Shown here piece by piece: positions 1 through 15,731 of a DNA stretch of 34,284 nt. Location of the stretch: positions 1 through 34,284 of the forward strand of contig CAAEFE010000056.1 of the NCBI GenBank assembly GCA_900755095.1. Direction: 5' to 3'. The notes below the pieces were generated by a model. The model was not told the DNA's origin. It did not search any database and saw only the letters and a list, made by a program, of their open reading frames with translations. Position numbers and translations under genes: made by a program. This DNA comes from an uncultured Bacteroides sp. Lineage in GTDB: Bacteria; Bacteroidota; Bacteroidia; Bacteroidales; Bacteroidaceae. Numbering within the stretch: position 1 is the stretch's first letter; every line of letters starts with the position of its first letter.

Positions 1-6
1 GAACTG

Positions 7-97
7 TATACAATTATGCCCTTTCAGGGCGCAAATTCAGATTGTCGTTTTTACGTAGGGCGTTGCCCTACGCTATATAATTAAGCCCTTTCAGGGC
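7..97. repeat. REP-like palindrome cluster
   Basis: Two identical copies of the palindrome GCCCTTTCAGGGC lie at 18-30 and 85-97, each preceded by a TATAnAATTAnG-like stretch, so the outer units are direct repeats 67 bp apart. Between them CGTAGGGC (54-61) and GCCCTACG (65-72) form a perfect 8-bp stem with a 3-base loop. The cluster is non-coding and sits just upstream of a glycosidase gene. Arrangements like this are typical of dispersed REP-type elements; assignment to a Bacteroides REP family is from memory and not tested. Confidence 0.75.
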
Positions 98-162
98 ACT
101 CCGCAAAATTATCATTTAGTGGTTATGTACTATTTAAGTATTAAACGATTAGAAAAAGTATC

Positions 163-3100
163 ATGAAGAAGTTATTGCTGGCAGTTTTTAGTATAACCGC
201 CACTTTCTCTCTGTATGCGCAACGGGAAGTTCCGCAGGAACGAATGGAGCAGATTTACGAGGAAGTAAAGACACCATACAAATACGGGCTTGCAGTTGCC
301 CCGGCAGACAATTATCATAAGATTGATTGTCCTACCGTTTTTCGCCAGGGAGACAAGTGGCTGATGACTTATGTGGTTTACAACGGTAAAGGTGGAACCG
401 ATGGTCGTGGTTACGAAACGTGGATAGCAGAAAGTGATAATCTGCTCGAATGGCGCACTTTGGGACGGGTTCTTTCTTATCGGGATGGAAAATGGGATTG
501 CAATCAGCGTGGCGGATTTCCTGCATTGCCGGATATGGAATGGGGTGGAAGCTATGAGCTTCAGACTTATAAAGGTCGCCATTGGATGACTTATATCGGT
601 GGTGAAGGAACGGGTTACGAAGCTGTAAAAGCCCCGCTTTATGTCGGACTGGCATGGACGAAAGGAGATATTTCTACGGCACATGAATGGGAATCTCTGG
701 ACAAACCGATTTTGAGCATCCATGATAAAGATGCCCAATGGTGGGAAAAACTGACTCAATATAAGAGTACCGTTTATTGGGATAAAGATAAAACATTGGG
801 AGCTCCGTTTGTGATGTATTACAATGCGGGCGGGCGTCATCCGGAAACGGATTTAAAAGGCGAACGTGTCGGCATTGCGCTTTCCAAAGATATGAAAACA
901 TGGAAACGCTACTCCGGCAATCCGGTCTTCGCGCACGAAGCAGATGGAACCATTACAGGAGATGCGCATATCCAAAAGATGGGAGATGTATATGTGATGT
1001 TCTATTTCTCTGCTTTTGAACCTTCGCGTAAATATAAAGCATTCAATACATTTGCCGCCAGCTATGATTTGGTGAACTGGACAGACTGGAAAGGGGCCGA
1101 CCTGATTATTCCCTCCAAGAACTACGATGAACTGTTTGCTCATAAGAGCTATGTGGTAAAACATGATGGAGTGGTTTATCATTTCTATTGTGCGGTAAAC
1201 AACGCAGAGCAACGTGGCATTGCCATTGCTACCAGTAAGCCGATGGGACGTTCGACTGTCCGTTTCCCGAAACCGGAAATCAAGAACCGCCGGCAGATCA
1301 CTACATTGAATGAGGATTGGAAAACCTGGATTACAGAGGCAACTCATTTGAAAGGTAATTTTATGATGCGTGCGAAAACGGTGAACATTCCTCATAACTG
1401 GGACGATTATTATGGATACCGCCAGTTGACACATGGAAACCTGCATGGAACAGCTATGTATGTGAAAGATTTCACGGCAGATGTAAAATCCGGGAAACGG
1501 TATTTCCTTCGTTTTGACGGAGTGGGTACATACGCCACCATTACAGTGAACGGAAAGGACTTCGGACGCCACCCCATAGGGCGCACCACATTGACTTTGG
1601 ATGTCACAGATGAATTAAAACAGGGAGTAAATCGCTTGGAAGTGAAAGCCGAGCATCCTGAAATGATCGCCGATATGCCTTGGGTATGCGGGGGATGTTC
1701 GTCGGAATGGGGATTCAGTGAGGGTTCCCAGCCGTTAGGAATCTTCCGTCCTGTGGTATTGGAAGTAACAGATGAGATTCGCATAGAACCTTTTGGTGTA
1801 CATATTTGGAATGACGAAAAAGCTGCTAACGTATTTGTTGAAACAGAGATAAAAAATTATAGTAAAGCAACAGAAACGGTAGAGTTAGTCAATAAACTAA
1901 GCAATGCTGATGGAAAACAAGTTTTCCGTTTGGTTGAGAAAGTTACTTTAGCTCCGGGAGAAATGAAAGTGATCCGCCAACAGGCTCCTGTTGAGAATCC
2001 TGTCTTGTGGAATACGGAAAATCCATATCTCTATAAATTAGCCAGCATGATTAAGCGTGATACGAAGACGACAGATGAAATTCCGACACCCTTCGGTATT
2101 CGTACCATTAGCTGGCCGGTAAAACGAAACGATGGAGACGGACGTTTTTACCTGAATGGAAGGCCGGTGTTTATCAACGGAGTATGCGAGTATGAGCATC
2201 AGTTCGGACAAAGCCATGCGTTCAGTAATGAACAGGTTGCCGCAAGGGTAAAACAGATACGCGCAGCCGGTTTCAATGCATTCCGGGATGCCCATCAGCC
2301 CCATCATCTCGATTATCAGAAGTATTGGGATGAAGAGGGAATCTTGTTTTGGACACAGTTTTCTGCCCACGTGTGGTATGACACTCCGGAGTTTCGTGAG
2401 AACTTTAAAAAATTGCTTCGCCAATGGGTGAAAGAACGTCGTAATTCTCCGTCAGTGGTGATGTGGGGACTGCAAAATGAGAGCACTTTGCCTCGTGAGT
2501 TTGCAAAGGAGTGCAGTGATATTATTCGGGAGATGGATCCGACTGCAAAGACAATGCGTGTCATAACAACCTGTAATGGCGGTGAAGGTACAGACTGGAA
2601 TGTAATTCAAAATTGGAGTGGTACGTATGGAGGAGATGTGACGAAATACGGTCGTGAACTCTCTCAAACGAACCAATTATTGAACGGGGAATATGGAGCG
2701 TGGAGAAGCATCGGTCTGCATACGGAACCAGGGGATTTTCAAGTGAACGGAGTGTGGAGTGAAGACCGCATGTGTCAGTTGATGGAAACTAAAATCCGTT
2801 TGGCAGAACAGGCTAAAGATAGTGTTTGCGGACAATTCCAGTGGATATACAGCAGTCATGATAATCCCGGACGTCGTCAACCGGATGAAGCGTATCGCAA
2901 GATAGATAAAGTAGGTCCGTTCAATTATAAAGGATTGGTTACTCCGTGGGAAGAACCATTAGACGTATATTATATGTATCGCGCCAACTATGTTCCGGCT
3001 GCAAAAGACCCGATGGTTTACCTGGTATCACATACATGGGCCAACCGCTTTGAAAAAGGACGTCGCCGTGCCACTATCGAGGCTTACAGCAATTGTGATT

Positions 3101-4362
3101 CTGTATTGCTATACAACGATCTGACAAATGAAAAGGCAACCTTCCTTGGACGTAAAAAGAACAACGGAACAGGCACTCATTTTATGTGGGAAAACCGGGA
3201 TATTCGTTATAATGTGCTTCGTGCTGTAGGATATTATAAAGGTAAACCGGTAGCAGAAGACCTGATCCTATTGAATGGTCTGGAGCAAGCCCCTAACTTC
3301 GAACTTCTTTATCAGGATGATAAAAAGATATTGAAAGGAGAGGCAGGATATAATTATCTGTATCGTCTCAACTGTGGAGGGGATGATTATACAGATAGCT
3401 TCGGACAGCTCTGGTTGCAGGACAATACGAATTATTCCCGTTCATGGGCGGAGAATTTCAAGGATCTGAATCCTTATCTTGCCAGTCAACGTACCACCAA
3501 TGATCCGATTCATGGCACTCGTGACTGGACGTTATTCCAACATTTCCGCTTCGGACGTCATCAGCTGGAATATCGCTTCCCTGTGGCAGACGGAACATAT
3601 CGTATTGAACTATATTTCACAGAGCCTTGGCATGGTACGGGCGGAAGCGCTTCTACCGACTGTGAAGGATTGCGCATATTCGATGTTGCCGTGAATGATT
3701 CTGTTGTATTAGATGATTTGGATATTTGGGCTGAAAGTGGTCATGACGGAGTTTGTAAAAAGATAGTATATACCACAGTGAAAGGTGGAATGTTGAAAAT
3801 TCATTTCCCGGAAGTGAAAGCTGGGCAAGCCTTGATTTCAGGCATTGCTATTGCCAGCATAGATCAGGAACTGAAACCGACGGTATTCCCTGCATCCGGT
3901 TGGAGCTGGGAAAAGGCGGATAAAGAAGTGATGGAAAAGACTCCGAAAGAGTTACTTCCGGAAGACAAAAATGCTCGTGTCAGTATATCATACGAAGCGG
4001 AAATGGCTGTACTGAAAGGCAAATTCCAAAAGAAAGAACATCGCAAACAGATCGGAGTGTTTTTTGGTAAAGGAAAAAGCAACAGCATTGAATGGAATAT
4101 TTCTACCGGATTGGCGCAAGTGTACGCCCTTCGCTTTAAGTATATGAATACTACCGGAAAGCCAATACCTGTCTTGATGAAATTCATTGATTCAAAAGGA
4201 GTAGTATTGAAAGAGGACGTATTGAACTTCCCGGAAACACCGGATAAATGGAAGATGATGAGCACCACTACCGGAACCTTTATCAATGCCGGACATTACA
4301 AAGTATTACTTTCGGCAGAAAATATGGACGGTCTGGCATTCGATGCATTGGAAGTTCAATAA
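163..4362 (+). CDS. Multimodular glycoside hydrolase: GH43-like propeller + GH2 + malectin/CBM
   Basis: A secreted enzyme of 1399 residues with a cleavable signal peptide ending near YAQ (residues 1-19). Residues about 40-375 look like a five-bladed beta-propeller of the GH43/GH32 type, with an early Asp at D55 in KIDCPTVF. Residues about 385-540 form a GH2 sugar-binding jelly roll, 545-650 an Ig-like domain and 655-960 the GH2 TIM barrel. The expected acid/base is E773 (GLQNES) and the nucleophile E843 (NGEYG). A malectin-like domain starts near N1070 (RLNCGGDDYTD), and residues about 1270-1399 look like a CBM6/35-type module. Two catalytic folds in one chain suggest paired hydrolysis of a branched glycan; the substrate cannot be read from sequence. 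No strong promoter is visible in the 65 bp upstream, so it may be cotranscribed with a gene outside the window. Confidence 0.88.
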   Translation: MKKLLLAVFSITATFSLYAQREVPQERMEQIYEEVKTPYKYGLAVAPADNYHKIDCPTVFRQGDKWLMTYVVYNGKGGTDGRGYETWIAESDNLLEWRTLGRVLSYRDGKWDCNQRGGFPALPDMEWGGSYELQTYKGRHWMTYIGGEGTGYEAVKAPLYVGLAWTKGDISTAHEWESLDKPILSIHDKDAQWWEKLTQYKSTVYWDKDKTLGAPFVMYYNAGGRHPETDLKGERVGIALSKDMKTWKRYSGNPVFAHEADGTITGDAHIQKMGDVYVMFYFSAFEPSRKYKAFNTFAASYDLVNWTDWKGADLIIPSKNYDELFAHKSYVVKHDGVVYHFYCAVNNAEQRGIAIATSKPMGRSTVRFPKPEIKNRRQITTLNEDWKTWITEATHLKGNFMMRAKTVNIPHNWDDYYGYRQLTHGNLHGTAMYVKDFTADVKSGKRYFLRFDGVGTYATITVNGKDFGRHPIGRTTLTLDVTDELKQGVNRLEVKAEHPEMIADMPWVCGGCSSEWGFSEGSQPLGIFRPVVLEVTDEIRIEPFGVHIWNDEKAANVFVETEIKNYSKATETVELVNKLSNADGKQVFRLVEKVTLAPGEMKVIRQQAPVENPVLWNTENPYLYKLASMIKRDTKTTDEIPTPFGIRTISWPVKRNDGDGRFYLNGRPVFINGVCEYEHQFGQSHAFSNEQVAARVKQIRAAGFNAFRDAHQPHHLDYQKYWDEEGILFWTQFSAHVWYDTPEFRENFKKLLRQWVKERRNSPSVVMWGLQNESTLPREFAKECSDIIREMDPTAKTMRVITTCNGGEGTDWNVIQNWSGTYGGDVTKYGRELSQTNQLLNGEYGAWRSIGLHTEPGDFQVNGVWSEDRMCQLMETKIRLAEQAKDSVCGQFQWIYSSHDNPGRRQPDEAYRKIDKVGPFNYKGLVTPWEEPLDVYYMYRANYVPAAKDPMVYLVSHTWANRFEKGRRRATIEAYSNCDSVLLYNDLTNEKATFLGRKKNNGTGTHFMWENRDIRYNVLRAVGYYKGKPVAEDLILLNGLEQAPNFELLYQDDKKILKGEAGYNYLYRLNCGGDDYTDSFGQLWLQDNTNYSRSWAENFKDLNPYLASQRTTNDPIHGTRDWTLFQHFRFGRHQLEYRFPVADGTYRIELYFTEPWHGTGGSASTDCEGLRIFDVAVNDSVVLDDLDIWAESGHDGVCKKIVYTTVKGGMLKIHFPEVKAGQALISGIAIASIDQELKPTVFPASGWSWEKADKEVMEKTPKELLPEDKNARVSISYEAEMAVLKGKFQKKEHRKQIGVFFGKGKSNSIEWNISTGLAQVYALRFKYMNTTGKPIPVLMKFIDSKGVVLKEDVLNFPETPDKWKMMSTTTGTFINAGHYKVLLSAENMDGLAFDALEVQ

Positions 4363-4399
4363 GTTTTTTAGAAAAACACACATATAAACAGAAAAATAG

Positions 4400-4446
4400 A
4401 AGCGGGACATTAAGAAGTTTGAATATACTTCCGGTGTCCTGCTTTT
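4400..4446 (+). terminator. Rho-independent terminator after the multimodular hydrolase
   Basis: AAGCGGGACA (4400-4409) pairs with TGTCCTGCTT (4435-4444) with one G.U wobble. A smaller inner stem GAAGT/ACTTC lies between the arms and a short T run follows. It is 38 bp after the stop codon. Confidence 0.7.
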
Positions 4447-4492
4447 CATATTCTGATACTTTCTTATAAATAAAATATAGATGTTATTTTTT

Positions 4493-4554
4493 TAAGATTC
4501 GATGTTCTGATTTTAATTATTCGAGGGAGAAACTTCAAATAATCCCTATATTTG
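4493..4554 (+). promoter_or_regulatory. Promoter and putative operator of the araC-type gene
   Basis: TATATTTG at 4547-4554 fits the Bacteroides -7 consensus TAnnTTTG and lies 22 bp before the ATG. No good -33 box is present. Instead the hexamer ATTCGA occurs at 4497-4502 and 4519-4524, exactly 22 bp apart (two helical turns), ending where a -33 box would be. Tandem sites on one DNA face are the usual arrangement for AraC-family activators, so autoregulation is plausible but inferred. Confidence 0.55.
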
Positions 4555-4576
4555 AAATCAAAAACAAAATAACACA

Positions 4577-5422
4577 ATGGAGAGCGATTTACCTAATTTT
4601 GATTTGCCGTCTGATTATATGGTTGGAGAAGGGTATGGGATAAATTTATTAAAAAGGTATAAAAACTTTCCTTGCAGGGTAAAAGCCGGTTTTTTCATTC
4701 TTTGTGTAAAAGGGATAATGCAAACGACAATCAATGGGAATCTTCAAAATATTGGTGAAAATGATTTGATAACCTTACCGCCCGGATATTTTATGGAAAT
4801 TCTTGATTTTTCACCAGATATTCATATCTATTATGCCGGGTTCTCATCCGGATTCATAGAGGGTATAAATCTAATGAAGTCTACAGAACATCTTCTCCCT
4901 ATAATTATGGAAAATCCGATAATAAGATTATCTCCATTGCAGGCTTGCAGTTATAAAATGTTCTATGAATCGTCAATTCTTTCGTATGCTTCTCCAAAAA
5001 CATTGGCAAACAAGGAAATAGTAAAGGCGGTTCTTACCATGTTCCTTCAGGGAGCCACTGAAATCTATAAAATGCAAAATAACTTGTATTTATCTTCCCA
5101 GTCAAGAAAGTACGAGATTTATCAGGAATTTTTGCAATTGGTCATGAAATATTATACTATTCATCACGGAACCTCTTTTTATGCCGAACATCTAGGACTT
5201 AGCTTGCCGCATTTCTGTTCAACAATAAAAAAGGTTGCAGGAAACACTCCTTTAGAAGTCATAGCTTCCATCATTCTGATGGATGCCAAATCCCGGCTGA
5301 AGTCAACCAATGAACCGGTGAAGAATATAGCCTTATCTTTGGGATTTAATAATATCTCTTTCTTCAATAAGTTTTTTAAGCAACATACGGGTGTTACCCC
5401 ACAGGAATACAGAGGACATTAA
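4577..5422 (+). CDS. AraC-family transcriptional regulator
   Basis: A cytoplasmic protein of 281 residues. The N-terminal half (about 25-150) is a cupin-like sensing domain (GDLxTLPPGY-like segment ENDLITLPPGYFMEI). The C-terminal 95 residues form the double helix-turn-helix of AraC proteins: HLGLSLPHFCSTIKKVAGNTP is the first part and VKNIALSLGFNNISFFNKFF the second, closing with HTGVTPQEYR. The ATG at 4577 is supported by the promoter 22 bp upstream. The gene is convergent with the sensor kinase gene, and their stop codons overlap. The flanking glycosidase genes are plausible targets, but the ligand is unknown. Confidence 0.92.
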   Translation: MESDLPNFDLPSDYMVGEGYGINLLKRYKNFPCRVKAGFFILCVKGIMQTTINGNLQNIGENDLITLPPGYFMEILDFSPDIHIYYAGFSSGFIEGINLMKSTEHLLPIIMENPIIRLSPLQACSYKMFYESSILSYASPKTLANKEIVKAVLTMFLQGATEIYKMQNNLYLSSQSRKYEIYQEFLQLVMKYYTIHHGTSFYAEHLGLSLPHFCSTIKKVAGNTPLEVIASIILMDAKSRLKSTNEPVKNIALSLGFNNISFFNKFFKQHTGVTPQEYRGH

Positions 5423-6921
5423 GCTTCCACCGGCTGTTTTTCGAGTGGTAATGTAACGGTAAAACGGCTGCCTCTTCCTACTTCCGATACAACATAAATA
5501 CTCCCTTGCAGATGTTCTACAATCGTTTTGCAGATAGAGAGTCCCAACCCCGTACCCTGCTTGAAAGTATTGACTTTATAAAAACGGTCGAATATTTCTT
5601 TCTGGCATTCTTGGGGAATACCTTCCCCCGTGTCCTCCACAAACAGACAAACTGAATCGTCATTTTCCGGATTAACCATAAAACCGAAATGAATATATCC
5701 TTCTTCTGTAAATTTCCGGGCATTATTTATGAAATTGCATATTACTTGTTTCAAGCGTGTAGCGTCAGTAGTTATGTAAATATCATCATCCGGCAAGATT
5801 GCTTTTATTTCGATTTCCGGCACATTTTTCACGACCTGCTCTTTCTCTATATCCTTCATTATGGATTTGAGGGAGTAATTGGAATAAGTAAACTTGATAG
5901 TGTTTGATTCAATCTTGGACAAATCAAGTATATCGTCAATCAATCGTACTAAATGTTCGCTATTGATGCTGATTAGTCGCACGAAATCGGCACGTTCCTC
6001 TTCACTTAACTCATCATAAGTAGAACCTATAACATCAGAAAAGCCGACTATTGCATTCAGCGGCGTACGGATTTCATGACTCATATTGGCTAAAAATGCC
6101 ATTTTAAGACGATCGCTTTCTTCTGCTTTTTTACGTGCCTCGATTAAGGTGTTTTCTATGTCTTTATATTCCTGAATACTCAAGCAGATTCCCACTAACC
6201 GATAGGGATGACCGGATATGTTTGCAATATAAGTTGACTGCCCTTCAAACCATTCCCAAGTACCATCCCCCCGGCGCAAACGGAATGGAACTGTTTTGTC
6301 AAAAGTTGTATTACCACTAAGTTGTACAACAAAGGCGTCAGCCATAGTTTGCCGATCGTCCGGATGAATCATATTCACATATTCCTCCATTGTCAAAGTA
6401 TTATTCTCTCCGGCTGGAATACCTAGATGTTCAAAATAACGATCATCAAGAGTAAATTCACTACGGCTTATGTCATAATACCAGGGATATATCCTAGTTC
6501 TTTGCAAGGCTGTATTTAATATATATTCTTGTGTCAGTTCCACAGTAATATTACGGAAAAAGAACAAGATGTTTTTTTCGCCCTTTTCATTTTCCATTGT
6601 AGCAAATTCTCCTCTTATCGGGAATTGTGTATAGTCAACTTGTTCCTGCATAAATGTATGTTCAGGCAGCGAGTATACTTTTTTGCCCTGACGGATTTCT
6701 TCCAAAATGGTCGAGAGTATATCTTCTTTCTTATTTAACAGCTTGAATATCTTGTTGGTCGGAAGAGGCATCAGCGCATTGACTGACGAATGTACATGAA
6801 GTTCCGTAAGAGCTTGCTGATTCAGTTGTATGACTTCTCTATTTATATCCAATATGATAACTCCGTCAGGCAGGATATTAAGCAAATCATCATTGTAGAG
6901 TGTTTGTCCGTTCGCTTCCAT
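5419..6921 (-). CDS. Soluble PAS-domain sensor histidine kinase
   Basis: A 500-residue kinase without signal peptide or membrane segment, so likely cytosolic. Residues about 10-130 are a PAS domain and 140-255 a second PAS (PAS_3 style, ending in an EYKDIENTL linker). The HisKA H-box is MSHEIRTPLNA with the phospho-acceptor H282. The N box (NFINNARKFTEEG), G1 box (VEDTGEGIP) and G2 box (GTGLGLSICKTI) of the ATPase domain are all present. There is no receiver domain, and no response regulator gene lies beside it, so its partner is not evident here. The stop codon overlaps that of the AraC gene (shared 5419-5422). Confidence 0.92.
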   Translation of the reverse strand: MEANGQTLYNDDLLNILPDGVIILDINREVIQLNQQALTELHVHSSVNALMPLPTNKIFKLLNKKEDILSTILEEIRQGKKVYSLPEHTFMQEQVDYTQFPIRGEFATMENEKGEKNILFFFRNITVELTQEYILNTALQRTRIYPWYYDISRSEFTLDDRYFEHLGIPAGENNTLTMEEYVNMIHPDDRQTMADAFVVQLSGNTTFDKTVPFRLRRGDGTWEWFEGQSTYIANISGHPYRLVGICLSIQEYKDIENTLIEARKKAEESDRLKMAFLANMSHEIRTPLNAIVGFSDVIGSTYDELSEEERADFVRLISINSEHLVRLIDDILDLSKIESNTIKFTYSNYSLKSIMKDIEKEQVVKNVPEIEIKAILPDDDIYITTDATRLKQVICNFINNARKFTEEGYIHFGFMVNPENDDSVCLFVEDTGEGIPQECQKEIFDRFYKVNTFKQGTGLGLSICKTIVEHLQGSIYVVSEVGRGSRFTVTLPLEKQPVEA

Positions 6922-7093
6922 ATTTTGTTATTTTTCGTTCAATGTACATGATAATAATTAAATTCATAACAAAGAAAGCCATTTTACTGAAGAAAACATT
7001 ATTTCAACAAACCTTTTGTACCTGTTTATACAGCTATTTTAATTTGCAACACATTGAATGTTAATACGATATTCCTTTTTTAAGATTCGATAC

Positions 7094-12013
<4,920 letters not shown>

Positions 12014-12022
12014 TAGCAATAA

Positions 12023-14899
<2,877 letters not shown>

Positions 14900-14910
14900 A
14901 TGAATCATAT

Positions 14911-14946
14911 AAAGGTATCCACATTGCATTGGGTACCTTTTTTATT
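14911..14946 (+). terminator. Rho-independent terminator of the GH2 operon
   Basis: AAAGGTATCC (14911-14920) pairs with GGGTACCTTT (14931-14940), ten pairs with one G.U wobble and a 10-base loop, followed by TTTATTT. It begins 11 bp after the GH2 stop codon. Confidence 0.85.
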
Positions 14947-14999
14947 TGGCCTTCTCACCGATTTTTCAAGGAAAAAGGCTATAAGTGGGGAATAATCAT

Positions 15000-15007
15000 T
15001 ATTTTTG
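15000..15007 (+). promoter_or_regulatory. Candidate -7 box for the two-component operon
   Basis: TATTTTTG fits TAnnTTTG and lies 37 bp before the chosen ATG at 15045. No convincing -33 element is visible, so this is a weak call. Confidence 0.35.
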
Positions 15008-15044
15008 TTTCGTTTTATACATTCAGATTAATGAATTCTTTCCT

Positions 15045-15731
15045 ATGTACACAATACTAATTATAGAAGATGACCCCCGGGTTGCAAGTTTGCTGATGAA
15101 CGGACTGGAGGAAAATGGCTATCAGACAATGGTGGCTTATGACGGACTAATGGGGTTACGGCTTTTCCAGACGCACACATTCGATCTGGTTATATCTGAC
15201 ATCGTTTTGCCTAAGATGGACGGATTTGAACTGGCGAAAGAAATTCGCAAGACCAATCCCCATATCCCTATATTGATGTTGACGGCATTAGGATCGACGA
15301 ACGATAAACTGGACGGCTTCGATGCCGGTGCAGACGATTACATGGTGAAACCTTTTGATTTCAGAGAGTTAAATGCCAGAATCAAAGTGCTGTTGAAACG
15401 TGTGGCGGGTAATGCACAGGAATTGCCGCAGGAACTTGTCTATGCAGATTTGCGTATTGACCTTCAACGTAAAGACGTAGAACGAAACAGCATATCCATA
15501 AAACTTTCTCCTAAAGAATACAACTTACTGTTATATATGGTAGAAAATGCCGAAAGAGTATTGAGCAGGGTTGAAATAGCAGAAAAAGTATGGAACACCC
15601 ATTTTGATACAGGAACGAATTTCATAGATGTATATATCAACTATCTCCGCAAAAAGATAGACAGGGACTTTGAACCGAAACTTATTCATACCAAAGCCGG
15701 AATGGGTTTCATACTGACTGATAAATTATGA
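15045..15731 (+). CDS. OmpR/PhoB-family response regulator
   Basis: A 228-residue DNA-binding regulator. The start at 15045 puts MYTILIIEDDPRV, the usual first strand and acidic pocket of a receiver, at the N-terminus. An upstream in-frame ATG at 14985 would add 20 residues with no domain and would lie before the candidate promoter. The phospho-acceptor is D52 (LVISDIVLPKMDGFE), with the conserved Thr and Lys in MLTALGS and DDYMVKPFD. Residues about 130-225 are the winged-helix Trans_reg_C domain (LSPKEYNLLLYM ... NYLRKKID). It overlaps the kinase gene by four bases (ATGA), so the two are translationally coupled. The phased repeats before the ATPase gene downstream are its likely target. Confidence 0.93.
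   Translation: MYTILIIEDDPRVASLLMNGLEENGYQTMVAYDGLMGLRLFQTHTFDLVISDIVLPKMDGFELAKEIRKTNPHIPILMLTALGSTNDKLDGFDAGADDYMVKPFDFRELNARIKVLLKRVAGNAQELPQELVYADLRIDLQRKDVERNSISIKLSPKEYNLLLYMVENAERVLSRVEIAEKVWNTHFDTGTNFIDVYINYLRKKIDRDFEPKLIHTKAGMGFILTDKL

Noticed and set aside
7..97. Possible short CRISPR array
   Set aside because: Only two 13-bp palindromic units with a hairpin between them; no spacer series.
172..2880. Several open frames on the minus strand opposite the first hydrolase
   Set aside because: They are antisense shadows of a well-supported GH gene with no domains or ribosome sites.
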